Assembly (NCBI GenBank): GCA_023410645.1
Contig: JAEYPQ010000007.1
Location: 1 to 64,000, forward strand
Length of the DNA: 64,000 bases
Direction: 5' to 3'
From: Bacillota bacterium
Lineage (GTDB): Bacteria; Bacillota; Clostridia; TANB77; CAG-465
The notes beneath the pieces were generated by a model, which was not told the origin of the DNA, did no database searches, and saw only the letters and a program-made list of their open reading frames with translations. Numbering within the stretch: position 1 is the first letter of the stretch; each line of letters begins with the position of its first letter. This document shows, in pieces, positions 18,832-28,044 of this stretch. Both the position numbers and the translations under genes were made by a program.

Positions 18832-20079
18832 TTAAACTCTATTTATTACATATGTATAAAATAATTTTTTAAAATACTCCTTAAAATTAGATTTATTTAT
18901 ATCTTCTTTTAATATTAAATTAGCACTACCTATTATATTTGATGTACCTTTTTCTAGGATTTCTATCTTTCCTACTACATCGTCTTTCTTTAAAGGTGCT
19001 GTTAAATTTTCACTTACAATAATTCTTTGTTCTGTTTCAATTTTACTTCCTTTTTCTATAAGACTCGTAACATTATTTTGCGCTATAATTTCTGCTTCCT
19101 TACTTACATTTTTGTTTACTCTTATTGCATCAATCAACGTTCCTTTGTCACATATATTTTTTACCTCATATGTTGCAAAACCATAATTCAGTAACTGCTT
19201 TGTTTCTTCAAGTCTTATATCAGAACTTGGTGCTTTCATTACAACAGATATAAATGTTGTACCATTTCTTGTTGCTGATGCTGATAAATTAAATAATGCT
19301 TGTGAAGTTGAACCTGTCTTTATTCCAGTTGCACCTTCATAGTACCTTATTAGTTTATTTGTACTTGAAAGGCCAAATTGACCATCTCTTAATGTATCCA
19401 TCCAAATAGAAGTATATTTTAAAATGTCTGGATGATTAATTATTAACTCTCTTGACATTAATGCAATATCTTTTGCAGTTGTATAGTGATTTTCCTCATC
19501 AATACCATGTGAATTCATAAAATGAGTATTTACCATGCCAAGACTTGCAGCCTTATCATTCATCATCTTCACAAAATTTTCTTCGCTACCGCCAATAAGT
19601 TCAGCCATTGCCACAGTTACATCATTTGCACTCACAACGCAAATTGCTTTTAATGCCTCATCTATTGTTAATTGCTCTCCCTCTTTAAACCAAATTTGTG
19701 AGCCACCCATTTTTGAAGCATTCAAGCTACAAGTAACCGTATCAGTATATTTTAATTTGCCTGAATCTATTTGTTCCATAATTAAAAGTAAAGTCATTAT
19801 TTTAGTAACAGATGCTGGAAGCAATTTTTCATTTTCATTATTTGCATAAAGAATTGTACCAGTAGTTGGTTCCATTAATATTTGAGAAACAGATTGAAAT
19901 TTAAATTCTGGAGTAGCAACAGTACTTATACTAGACTCATCTGTTTTAGTTTGATTTTCATTAGATACATAATAGAAATTAGAAGCAAATACATTTGAAA
20001 TCATTGTAATGCAACAGACAACTGCTATTATTTCTTTTAATTTATTTTTTCTTAAAATATTTTTGATAATATTATACAT
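18832..20079 (-). CDS. dacF: D-alanyl-D-alanine carboxypeptidase (DacF/PBP5 family)
   Basis: 415 residues from the ATG at 20079, which has GAGGTGA at good distance; a GTG at 20091 is less likely. An N-terminal hydrophobic export segment (about 17-33) is followed by the serine-peptidase penicillin-binding fold with all three catalytic motifs: SVTK (about residue 90), SAN (about 150) and KTG (about 254). A C-terminal beta domain follows (KGSKIETEQRIIVSENLTAP). The enzyme trims the terminal D-Ala of peptidoglycan peptides outside the membrane; DacF-type copies act in spore cortex formation. It lies after the gerAB-like gene on the same strand, which fits a sporulation role, but the exact paralogue cannot be fixed by eye. 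Confidence 0.9.
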   Translation of the reverse strand: MYNIIKNILRKNKLKEIIAVVCCITMISNVFASNFYYVSNENQTKTDESSISTVATPEFKFQSVSQILMEPTTGTILYANNENEKLLPASVTKIMTLLLIMEQIDSGKLKYTDTVTCSLNASKMGGSQIWFKEGEQLTIDEALKAICVVSANDVTVAMAELIGGSEENFVKMMNDKAASLGMVNTHFMNSHGIDEENHYTTAKDIALMSRELIINHPDILKYTSIWMDTLRDGQFGLSSTNKLIRYYEGATGIKTGSTSQALFNLSASATRNGTTFISVVMKAPSSDIRLEETKQLLNYGFATYEVKNICDKGTLIDAIRVNKNVSKEAEIIAQNNVTSLIEKGSKIETEQRIIVSENLTAPLKKDDVVGKIEILEKGTSNIIGSANLILKEDINKSNFKEYFKKLFYTYVINRV

Positions 20080-20189
20080 ATATAATTTCACCTCGGATTA
20101 ACTTGGTACATTATATTATGCAATATCTTTTTCTATTACAAAATATGTAATATTTTGTAATTCATTAATCTTATTATAACTTTATATAA

Positions 20190-21278
20190 TTATACTTTAC
20201 CTCTTATTTTTGCAATTACAAAAGTTAAAACAGGTATGCAATATCCCATAAGTATATTTAGTGGTGTTAAAATATAAACAGATATTGTTGAAAGTTCAAA
20301 AGTTGAATTTGCTATACAAAGTGCGAAAAACAGTATTCCGAATATATATATCTTTATAAACGGATTAGGATTTTGCAATTTAAACATTTTAGCTATAATA
20401 TGTACTGAAGTATACGTAAGTACAGATATTAATATAAAGTCAGTTATTATCCAAAATATTACAACCATTGATTCTATTCTTTCTATTGTCTCAAATATCG
20501 ATATTTGCATTACAGAACTAAAGAATGGAACTGGCATTGTAATTACAAGTGAATGCCCAAATATTGCCAATGGTGCTATTATTACAACAATTGAAATTAT
20601 TGTAATATATAATATTAACTTAAAAGAGACTTTCTTAAAATCAGTTTTTTCTTTTATTTTATCAGCAAACATGAAAATAGCAATACTATATGACCATATA
20701 GCAAGTATCCCAAAATTAGCTTTAAATATAGGATATATATCTTTATATGTTATTGGAAACATATTTTTAATATCCATATTTGGTATCATCAAAATACTAA
20801 CAAGTGTAAATACAAATACAATAGCTATTATAAATAGTTCATTCATCCTTGCAAGAGTTACAATACCATTTTTTACAACATATAAAACTAAGAAAAGTAA
20901 TATAGATATAACAAGTATAATACTTAAATTCGGATTTACAGTTCCAAGTATTCTCTCAGCAAATATTCTTAAATTATATGCAATCATTAAAGTTAGCCAT
21001 AAAAAATACAATATACATAAAATAAATCCAATTACTTTTCCGAAAACATCATTTAATATATCAATAAATGATTCTTTTTTATATTTCTTAAAGAATTTTA
21101 TAAAAATATACATATAAAAGACTTCAAATATTATTGTTATAAATGGTGATAACCACGCTGCTTGTTTAGCTTCTTGTGTAGTAAATATCGGTATATATCT
21201 AATTGCAGGTGCCAAAAATGAAACTATGAATAACAACATTGCCTGCCTTAATGATATTTTTGTTTTTTCATTTTCCAT
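20190..21278 (-). CDS. gerAB: Spore germinant receptor subunit B (GerAB-type permease)
   Basis: 362 residues with about ten transmembrane helices and the start typical of the family (KISLRQAMLLFIVSFLAPAI). GerAB proteins belong to the amino acid/polyamine/organocation superfamily and bind the germinant in the inner spore membrane. Motifs seen: TQEAKQAAWLSPFITIIFE, PNLSIILVISILLFLVLYVV and MFADKIKEKTDFKK. It is the last gene of the A-C-small-B operon and has AAGGAAGG before the ATG. Expression is expected in the forespore, but no SigG promoter could be assigned. Confidence 0.9.
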   Translation of the reverse strand: MENEKTKISLRQAMLLFIVSFLAPAIRYIPIFTTQEAKQAAWLSPFITIIFEVFYMYIFIKFFKKYKKESFIDILNDVFGKVIGFILCILYFLWLTLMIAYNLRIFAERILGTVNPNLSIILVISILLFLVLYVVKNGIVTLARMNELFIIAIVFVFTLVSILMIPNMDIKNMFPITYKDIYPIFKANFGILAIWSYSIAIFMFADKIKEKTDFKKVSFKLILYITIISIVVIIAPLAIFGHSLVITMPVPFFSSVMQISIFETIERIESMVVIFWIITDFILISVLTYTSVHIIAKMFKLQNPNPFIKIYIFGILFFALCIANSTFELSTISVYILTPLNILMGYCIPVLTFVIAKIRGKV

Positions 21279-21304
21279 ATATATTCCTTCCTTTAATTTA
21301 ATAA

Positions 21305-21514
21305 TTAATAACTCTTACCTATTAATTTTAAAAGATAATATGAAATACTTTTTCCATATTCTGATTTTTCATAATACATGCCAAAGCCTATTGAGATTAA
21401 CGCTAGTATTATATATATTGGAATATATTTTTTCTTATCTTTATTATTATTTTGAACTATTAAAACTATGTCATATATGCTTAATAAAACTAAAAATGCT
21501 ATTATGTATATCAT
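21305..21514 (-). CDS. Small two-helix membrane protein in the germinant receptor operon
   Basis: 69 residues with two hydrophobic helices (about 2-20 and 31-48) separated by a polar NNNKDKKK turn. It lies between gerAC and gerAB with gaps of 13 and 26 bases and has GGTGATT before the ATG, so it is a real gene. Some Bacillus gerA-type operons carry a similar small two-helix D subunit that changes receptor activity; the position and size match, although sequence similarity cannot be tested here. Inferred to be an accessory of the germinant receptor. Confidence 0.65.
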   Translation of the reverse strand: MIYIIAFLVLLSIYDIVLIVQNNNKDKKKYIPIYIILALISIGFGMYYEKSEYGKSISYYLLKLIGKSY

Positions 21515-21527
21515 TATTAATCACCAC

Positions 21528-22724
21528 TTAACTTTCTGAATCACTTCCAATTGGATTTTTTATATGATATGTCCTGTTTATCTTTGAATTTATATTAACC
21601 TTAATATCTATTTGTTCCAAAACATCTTTCCATTTATCACTTATTTTTTCCCATTTAATAGGATATTGGTGATATATATCATCACTAATATGTAATATAT
21701 CTACATCATTTGCCTTTGAATAATTAATTATTTTATTAATTTCTTCTTCTACATATTTATTCTGTTTTTCTTCTAACAGCTTTATATCTTCTTCTGAAAA
21801 TACACTAGTCTGCGACATTAATTCAGATACATTAGTTGAAAATTTTAAATTTAAAGTTACCTCTGGTATTTCACCATTAAATTTAATCTTTTTTTCACAA
21901 CTAGAATTTATTATCTCCAGTGATACTTTATTGCCATCTTGATCATCTACCACAATTGCAGTGGATTGAACTTTATTGTTAATCCAGTTTAAACCTCTTG
22001 ATGTTCCATCTGTTATATATCCAATTAATTTCTTATCTTTAAATACTCCATATCCATCTAAAACAATATTACTATTTTCTTCTCCATAAGTTTCATCAAT
22101 TGAGATACTTGGTATAAATTCATCTGTATAATTATTTTCAAATGATTTCATTACATCTATTAAACTAATTCTATCAGAAACACCAATTTTTTGGGTATTT
22201 TTAAATATACTATCTAAAGTATCAGGTATAAATTCTTTATTTTTTTCTCCTAATTTTAGAATTTCATTTGCTGGTGTGTCTTTTGCTATAATAACAGCTG
22301 TATCAAATCTTAATTCGTGATCCCTTATAAAAAAGTCAAGATAATTAAGAATATCTTCTTTAGCCAAATCCTCATTAATTATTATGTATTTTATATGCCC
22401 CCAGAATAATTTCTGACTATGAAATTTATTAAAATTTCTAATTGTTTCAAATATTGTACTTCCCTCCGTACTTACTATATCTGCCTGCTTTGAACTAGAA
22501 CCTGAACTACTAGAATCGCTTGAAGTCTCGCCAAATTTTTCAGAAATTATAGTTAACTTCACACTTGACTCATCCTTATCTCCTTTATCTACTGCAACAC
22601 CAAGCACAAAGAAATTTTCTTCTATATTTTCCGGCAATTCTATTGGAGAAGTAAAATTAAATAAACTAATAAACATTAATGCTCCAGAAATTATAACCAA
22701 TGTCAATAATATGTTTTTTTTCAT
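21528..22724 (-). CDS. gerAC: Spore germinant receptor subunit C (GerAC family), no lipobox Cys
   Basis: 398 residues. After an N-terminal hydrophobic segment comes IELPENIEENFFVLGVAVDK, which matches the start of mature GerAC proteins, then HSQKLFWGHIKYIIINEDLA and LRFDTAVIIAK, family hallmarks. Normal GerAC proteins are lipoproteins with a Cys where this one reads LFNFTSPIEL; no Cys is present, so it is probably held by an uncleaved helix. The ATG overlaps the gerAA stop by four bases (ATGA), showing coupling. Located outside the inner spore membrane as part of the receptor. Confidence 0.88.
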   Translation of the reverse strand: MKKNILLTLVIISGALMFISLFNFTSPIELPENIEENFFVLGVAVDKGDKDESSVKLTIISEKFGETSSDSSSSGSSSKQADIVSTEGSTIFETIRNFNKFHSQKLFWGHIKYIIINEDLAKEDILNYLDFFIRDHELRFDTAVIIAKDTPANEILKLGEKNKEFIPDTLDSIFKNTQKIGVSDRISLIDVMKSFENNYTDEFIPSISIDETYGEENSNIVLDGYGVFKDKKLIGYITDGTSRGLNWINNKVQSTAIVVDDQDGNKVSLEIINSSCEKKIKFNGEIPEVTLNLKFSTNVSELMSQTSVFSEEDIKLLEEKQNKYVEEEINKIINYSKANDVDILHISDDIYHQYPIKWEKISDKWKDVLEQIDIKVNINSKINRTYHIKNPIGSDSES

Positions 22725-24220
22725 GACTTCTCTCCATATCTAATTTTATTTTTTACATTTAGATTTGTTGGTCTTTGTTTATTCTTACTATCAGGAACTC
22801 TTAATATGGTATCGTATAGCATATCATTTGCATTGCCAGATACAAATGGTGACATGTATGATATTCCATATATTTCTAATTTGCATAGTTTAAATACTAA
22901 AACTATAATTCCAATTACTATTCCTAATAATCCTAAAATTGTACTTAAAATTGTAAAAATTACTCTCCATATTCTTATTGCATTACTAAAATCTTGGTTA
23001 GGCATTGCAAAAGAAGCAATTGAAGTAATTGCTATTATAACAACTACTGCAGGTGAAACAAGTTTTGCGGCAACTGCAGCCTGACCAACAACTAAGGTAC
23101 CTACTATTGATACTGCCTGACCTGCCGTCTTTGGAATTCTCACTCCCGCTTCAAATAGTATCTCAAATGCGACTAACATAAGCAAGGTTTCCACTGCTAT
23201 TGGAAAAGTAACACCTTCTCTTGATTTTGCAATAAAAAGTGCTAAATTAGTTGGCATCATTTCAGGGTGGAATGTAGTCATTGCAATATATATAGCTGGT
23301 GTAAATAGTGACATCAATAATGCTAAAAATCTAATTATTCTAATAAGAGAAGATACAATAGTTTTACGAGAATAGTCTTCAGGTGTTTGCATAAATTGTA
23401 CAAAAGTACCTGGAACTATAAAGCCAAATGGAATCCCATCTGCTATTATTCCAACTCTACCTTCCAGTAAATCAGCACAGAATTTGTCTGGTCTTTCTGT
23501 TGTTACAACTTGTGGAAATGTAAAATATAAATCTTCTGATAAAGTATCTTCAATAATTTCTGTTGATAACAATTTATCTGGGTTAATCTTATTTATTCTC
23601 CCTTTTACATTTTGAACCAAATCATCATTAACAATATTTTTCATATAAACAATACTTACTGGTGTATTGGTTTGCTTCCCAATAATCATAGATTCAAAAG
23701 TAAGTTCCTTATTTTTAATTTTTCTTCTTAAAATTGCAGTATTTGTTCTGAAATTTTCAACAAAAGCATCCTTTGGCCCTTTGGTAGAACTCTCGACTGA
23801 AGGTTCTGTTATACCTCTTTTTTCGAATTTTTTTATATCAAATATTATAGCAACTTTTTTACTATCAAATATTAATGCACAATCTCCATTTAGTATCTCT
23901 TGTATTGTATTAGTTAAATCATATTCTATTTTTTGTGCAGAATAATATAAATTACCATTTTTTAATATTTCAAATACTTCTTCTAGATTTTCTGCATCTT
24001 TTATTTTTTTCTCTGTAATTATTGGTTTAATAATAAAATCACTAATGTCTGATGAATTTGAAAGTCCATCAATATACACAATATTTACAACCATATTGGG
24101 TTTATCATTTATAACAATTTCTCTTATTTTTATATCATTATTATCTCCCAAATTACTTTTTACATTTGAGATATTTAATTCATTTTCATCATTTTTTTTA
24201 GGTTTCAAATTAATCACCAT
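22721..24220 (-). CDS. gerAA: Spore germinant receptor subunit A (GerAA/SpoVAF family)
   Basis: About 499 residues from the ATG at 24220; an in-frame TTG at 24235 is less likely and neither has a strong ribosome site. A soluble N-terminal half (about 1-290) holds VNIVYIDGLSNSSDISDFII and the family motif EDLYFTFPQVVTTERPDKFC; the C-terminal half has about five helices, including AMTTFHPEMMPTNLALFI and FEAGVRIPKTAGQAVSIVG, which are highly typical of GerA subunit A. It forms the channel-like part of the germinant receptor in the inner spore membrane. First gene of the operon. Confidence 0.92.
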   Translation of the reverse strand: MVINLKPKKNDENELNISNVKSNLGDNNDIKIREIVINDKPNMVVNIVYIDGLSNSSDISDFIIKPIITEKKIKDAENLEEVFEILKNGNLYYSAQKIEYDLTNTIQEILNGDCALIFDSKKVAIIFDIKKFEKRGITEPSVESSTKGPKDAFVENFRTNTAILRRKIKNKELTFESMIIGKQTNTPVSIVYMKNIVNDDLVQNVKGRINKINPDKLLSTEIIEDTLSEDLYFTFPQVVTTERPDKFCADLLEGRVGIIADGIPFGFIVPGTFVQFMQTPEDYSRKTIVSSLIRIIRFLALLMSLFTPAIYIAMTTFHPEMMPTNLALFIAKSREGVTFPIAVETLLMLVAFEILFEAGVRIPKTAGQAVSIVGTLVVGQAAVAAKLVSPAVVVIIAITSIASFAMPNQDFSNAIRIWRVIFTILSTILGLLGIVIGIIVLVFKLCKLEIYGISYMSPFVSGNANDMLYDTILRVPDSKNKQRPTNLNVKNKIRYGEKS

Positions 24221-24281
24221 TATTAATATTTGCAATATACTAAATCTATATACATGTTGTGTATAATAAAAATAAAGTTAA

Positions 24282-24319
24282 AAAATATCAAATTTAATTA
24301 TAATTAAATTTGATATTTT
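24282..24319 (-). terminator. Terminator after the DUF3298 gene
   Basis: An exact 18-base inverted repeat (24282-24299 with 24302-24319, two-base loop) ending in TATTTT, 23 bases after the DUF3298 gene stop. It separates the yqfC-to-DUF3298 group from gerAA. Confidence 0.75.
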
Positions 24320-24341
24320 AGATAATTTTTATAATAATATT

Positions 24342-25064
24342 CTAATTTATTTTTATACCAAGATTAGAGTATGGTACCGTAACACTAAAATCCCCTGCTA
24401 CATATGGTGCAACTTGATATGTTTCAAAGAAAATTATAAGACCATTTTTATCAAAAGCAAACCTTTTAAAATTTTCTGTTGTAGGTTTAGTACCAGATGT
24501 TAACATATCTGGATCATTTACCTCTTTAATTATTGAATTTTCTTTTAATTTTTCATGAGTATATTTTGATAATATATCCAATATCTTAGGATTCATTTTT
24601 ACAAGATCCTCAATGGTAATAACCTTCTTATTTTTTATATCATATGAAATTGTTAACATATACATATTAGGATGTGCTCCACCCATATTAACATACTCGT
24701 GTATTACATATGATATATAATTTTCATGTTCATATGAGTCAAATGTAAATTCTAAAACAAATTTTGAATCACCTGATATTGGTTTTATATCTGATATATC
24801 ACTTTTAAATTCTTTTATATAATTATCCACTATATTTTGTATTTTTTCATTTAAATCTTTATAATTTGTTTGTGGAATATAACCACTTATTTTGAACGTA
24901 TCTCCTTCTTCTTTTATTTCTTTTACAGCATAATTTGAATTTGAATTTACAGATGTATAATCTTCTTTAACAAATTCAATTGTTTCAATATTAGTACCAA
25001 TAAAATATGTCGATATTATTAGTATAAAAAATAAAAAAAGTGCTAAAATGTATCTTTTGGTCAT
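24342..25064 (-). CDS. Membrane-anchored DUF3298/RsiV-like extracellular protein
   Basis: 240 residues from the ATG at 25064 (AAAGGTGATAGTA before it). One N-terminal helix (about 4-22) is followed by an extracellular domain: ISGYIPQTNYKDLNEKIQNI, then YVIHEYVNMGGAHPNMYMLT with YDIKNKKVITIEDLV, the hallmark of DUF3298 as seen in RsiV and PdaC. RsiV uses this fold to bind lysozyme, and PdaC pairs it with a deacetylase; here no sigma factor or deacetylase is attached. Probably binds a wall component or muramidase; that is inference. Last gene of the yqfC-led group. Confidence 0.75.
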   Translation of the reverse strand: MTKRYILALFLFFILIISTYFIGTNIETIEFVKEDYTSVNSNSNYAVKEIKEEGDTFKISGYIPQTNYKDLNEKIQNIVDNYIKEFKSDISDIKPISGDSKFVLEFTFDSYEHENYISYVIHEYVNMGGAHPNMYMLTISYDIKNKKVITIEDLVKMNPKILDILSKYTHEKLKENSIIKEVNDPDMLTSGTKPTTENFKRFAFDKNGLIIFFETYQVAPYVAGDFSVTVPYSNLGIKIN

Positions 25065-25106
25065 TACTATCACCTTTTACATTTATATGCACTTACTCTA
25101 ATTATA

Positions 25107-25514
25107 TTATTGTTTTGTATCAAGTTCAAACGGACTGCTTAAATATTCTTTTACATTTTTTGAAACAATCTCTCCATTTTCTATCGTTATAATTTCAACA
25201 TTATCACACATATCAAGTATATATTGTAGACATACTCCACAAGGCGTTACATCATCTAGAAATTCACTATCATTTTTACTCCCAACAATTGCAATCTTTT
25301 CGAATTCTCTCTCACCATGTGAAAAAGCATTTTGTATTGCAACTCTTTCAGCACAATTTGAAAGTCCTATAATGCTTGGTTCCTCAATATTCGCACCAAT
25401 ATATATTGTACCTGATTTAGAAAGTAACGCAGCCCCGACTGAATAGTTTGTAACATTTGCATAAGAATTTTTCTTAGCATTTATAGCTATTTTTATTAAA
25501 GTTTCATTATCCAT
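25107..25514 (-). CDS. cdd: Cytidine deaminase
   Basis: 135 residues, normal for the tetrameric form of the enzyme. The zinc-binding and catalytic set is complete: NCAERVAI (Cys54, Glu56) and PCGVCLQ (Cys92, Cys95). It deaminates cytidine and deoxycytidine to uridine forms in pyrimidine salvage in the cytoplasm. AGGAGTG precedes the ATG. The gene follows dgkA as in the ybeY-dgkA-cdd-era order of many Firmicutes; era is not present after it here. Confidence 0.95.
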   Translation of the reverse strand: MDNETLIKIAINAKKNSYANVTNYSVGAALLSKSGTIYIGANIEEPSIIGLSNCAERVAIQNAFSHGEREFEKIAIVGSKNDSEFLDDVTPCGVCLQYILDMCDNVEIITIENGEIVSKNVKEYLSSPFELDTKQ

Positions 25515-25532
25515 ATTTTACACTCCTAAATA

Positions 25533-26330
25533 TTAATTTAAAATATTATTTAATATATCTATAAGTTGTGGTCTCATAAGTACAATTTGATATATTATAA
25601 GTACCACAAGGATTCCAAGTAATGCACTTATTATCATATATATAGGTCTTATTTTTGTATTTTCTATTCTAATTTGCGCTATTATAATACTTAGTAAAAA
25701 TGAAACACCACCTACGAAAATACTTCCAGTTATTATATATACATATGTAGTAAGTGCAAATGCAAGTGCAACTCTAGCACTTGGATAAGCTTGTGAAAAC
25801 TTATCACCTTTTCCAAACATTCCTTTTAATATAACTGCAAGTAAAATCACTGCAAAGATAATAGTAAAAAGAACGTGTAATTTAGAATCAAATATAGAGT
25901 TTAATACAGCAGTTGTTGCATTATAAATCTTATCAACAAATAAGAAATAAGCGACTATAACTGCAACTACACCAGATATAAATACTCCTCCTGCTGCTAT
26001 ATCTTTTGCTGCTTTTGCTCTATCATCGTACTTATCTGTTATTAAATCTACAATATATTCAACTGTTGAATTTATCATTTCTGCAAATATTACAAAGCCT
26101 ATAGTAAGGCAAAGACAGGCAAATTCAGTCTTTGTAAAATTAAAAAATAAACTAGATATTAATACAAATAAACCTATTATATAATCTATTCTTAGATTTC
26201 TTTCTGTCTTAAATGCTCTTATAACACCATCTATTGCATGTCCTAATGCAGTAAAAAAAGTTTTATTTTTTATATTTTTTACTTTTTCTAAATTATCATT
26301 CCACTTTTGTTCATTATTCCCATTACTCAT
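25533..26330 (-). CDS. dgkA: Diacylglycerol/undecaprenol kinase (DgkA family) fused to PAP2-like membrane domain
   Basis: 265 residues, about twice the usual DgkA length. The N-terminal 130 residues are a clear DgkA domain: GVIRAFKTERNLRIDYIIG, FAEMINSTVEYIVDLITDKY (catalytic Glu and metal ligands) and AKDIAAGGVFISGVVAVIVA. The C-terminal half has about five helices and YPSARVALAFALTTYV, which resembles the PSGHA motif of PAP2 phosphatases but with Arg in place of the catalytic His, so phosphatase action is doubtful. It would phosphorylate undecaprenol or diacylglycerol in the membrane. Its start follows the ybeY stop by one base. Confidence 0.85.
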   Translation of the reverse strand: MSNGNNEQKWNDNLEKVKNIKNKTFFTALGHAIDGVIRAFKTERNLRIDYIIGLFVLISSLFFNFTKTEFACLCLTIGFVIFAEMINSTVEYIVDLITDKYDDRAKAAKDIAAGGVFISGVVAVIVAYFLFVDKIYNATTAVLNSIFDSKLHVLFTIIFAVILLAVILKGMFGKGDKFSQAYPSARVALAFALTTYVYIITGSIFVGGVSFLLSIIIAQIRIENTKIRPIYMIISALLGILVVLIIYQIVLMRPQLIDILNNILN

Positions 26331-26331
26331 A

Positions 26332-26844
26332 TTATTTTACTACTCCAATTTTATTTAGAATTTCTTCTTCTATTTGACGCATAACTTTTTTATCTTCTTC
26401 TTCAATATGATCATATCCAAGTAAATGGCACATTCCATGAGTTATCATATATAATACTTCTCTTACAATTCCTGTTTCATATTCTTTTGCATGTTCTTCA
26501 ACAACCTCAAGACAAATAAAAATATCCCCGAGCTCAAGCTCCTTTATTACTTTATCGTTATTTTTTTCTTGCTTTAGCATGTCTAACTCTTGTTTTTCAA
26601 ATATAGGGAAAGATAAGACATCAGTTGACTTATCTATTCCTCTATATTCTTTATTAATATTTCTAATCTCTTCTTCTGATAAAACTTGTATTGAAACACT
26701 TACATTATCTATATATATTTTCTCGTGATCTAATAGTAAATATACTATTTGATTTATATCATTATCAATATTTTTATTTACTTTATCTTCAACATATTTT
26801 ACTAATTTATCATCTAAATCAATTTTTACATTTGTATTTTTCAT
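26332..26844 (-). CDS. ybeY: Endoribonuclease YbeY
   Basis: 170 residues from the ATG at 26844. A longer reading from 26883 would overlap yqfD, and GAAAGGAATT lies before 26844, so the shorter start is preferred. The UPF0054 zinc motif is intact, HGMCHLLGYDHIEE (three His in the H3xH5xH pattern), with the earlier STDVLSFP box. YbeY acts in 16S rRNA 3'-end maturation and ribosome quality control. Gap to yqfD is four bases. Confidence 0.93.
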   Translation of the reverse strand: MKNTNVKIDLDDKLVKYVEDKVNKNIDNDINQIVYLLLDHEKIYIDNVSVSIQVLSEEEIRNINKEYRGIDKSTDVLSFPIFEKQELDMLKQEKNNDKVIKELELGDIFICLEVVEEHAKEYETGIVREVLYMITHGMCHLLGYDHIEEEDKKVMRQIEEEILNKIGVVK

Positions 26845-26848
26845 AAAA

Positions 26849-28030
26849 CTAATTCCTTTCAACGAATTTTCCAATTTGTTCATTAACTATAAATTTAGTA
26901 GTAACTATTATTCCATCTTGAGTATCTTTGACATTAATGTCTTTTGATTTTAATACCCCTTCTTTACAATTAATCAATACTTCATTATTTAAGTAATTTT
27001 CTATATCAATATTTGAAAGTTGTAATAATTCATCTTTTGTCCTGTTAACTTCAACTTCATTATATTCTGTACATTTATAAAGATCAAAAGATAATTCTTG
27101 ACCGAAAATATTAATCTTTTTGCTGCTTCTAGTTATATCATATTTTTTATTTTTATTCAAATAATTTAACATATTTTCTTTAGAATTTATACCTATTCCA
27201 ACTGTATACCTTACTTTATTTGTATATTCTTTATTTAAAGTATTATATTTATACTCTTTTTCCAGTACATATTCCTTATCAATCTTAACAATTCCTTTTG
27301 CAGTAACTCTAGTAGGTTCAAGTATTTTACTATAAATTGTGCCTTCAATTAGTACTGTCCCCTCTTCAACATAACTTCCTTCTTTAAATTTAGCAGTTCC
27401 ATTTTCAGGTACAATTTTTGTAATTATTCCAGATTTATCTGCAATAATATCACCTAATCTATTATTTTGTATATCTTTTTCATCTAGTTTTGTCTTTTCA
27501 ACAACTTTTAGTATAGCTGTAGTACCTTCTATTTCAAGTCCTGCCCAAGTAATGTCTTGCTCTTGTACTCTAAAACTATTTACAACTTTTTTCTTATCTA
27601 ATCCAATTTTGTTTTTACCTATATATACACCAGATTCTCTGAGACTTGTTAATATTTGTTCAGTAGAAACATATGTATTTCCAACTATATTTACATCCCA
27701 TATAAATGTAGAAAATGATATACTAAAAAATAAGAGAAATGAAATTAATATAAATACTAACTTCCTTTTTCTATATTTATATAATGTAAAATATATACCT
27801 TTTTTCTCTTTTATTTTAACCTTACATTTTGTTTTCCTAGCAAGTGGTCTCAATTTTTTAAAATCAGATATATTCATCTTAAATCTTATGACACCTTTTA
27901 CTATATTTCTAATATCCCAAATTTTTATATTATTTATTCTACAAAGGTTTATAAATCTTTCTGTAAAAAATCCTTCTATTTGAACTGATATTATTCCAAC
28001 CATATTTTTAATACTTTTATCTAGTTGCAT
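26849..28030 (-). CDS. yqfD: Sporulation membrane protein YqfD
   Basis: 393 residues: a cytoplasmic N-terminal domain (GFFTERFINLCRINNIKIWD, KLRPLARKTKCKVKIKEKKG), one helix (about 92-111), then an exported domain with GVYIGKNKIGLDKKKV and WAGLEIEGTTAILKVVEK. This is the YqfD/SpoIV-associated family, needed for normal sporulation in Bacillus and Clostridioides relatives. AAAGGAGG precedes the ATG. In Bacillus phoH and yqfF lie between yqfD and ybeY; here both are missing. Confidence 0.9.
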   Translation of the reverse strand: MQLDKSIKNMVGIISVQIEGFFTERFINLCRINNIKIWDIRNIVKGVIRFKMNISDFKKLRPLARKTKCKVKIKEKKGIYFTLYKYRKRKLVFILISFLLFFSISFSTFIWDVNIVGNTYVSTEQILTSLRESGVYIGKNKIGLDKKKVVNSFRVQEQDITWAGLEIEGTTAILKVVEKTKLDEKDIQNNRLGDIIADKSGIITKIVPENGTAKFKEGSYVEEGTVLIEGTIYSKILEPTRVTAKGIVKIDKEYVLEKEYKYNTLNKEYTNKVRYTVGIGINSKENMLNYLNKNKKYDITRSSKKINIFGQELSFDLYKCTEYNEVEVNRTKDELLQLSNIDIENYLNNEVLINCKEGVLKSKDINVKDTQDGIIVTTKFIVNEQIGKFVERN

Positions 28031-28044
28031 AAAAGCCTCCTTTG

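Noticed and set aside
20671..21117. Plus-strand frame of 148 codons opposite gerAB
   Set aside because: It is antisense to a clearly assigned membrane protein, has no ribosome site and its hydrophobicity mirrors the sense strand.
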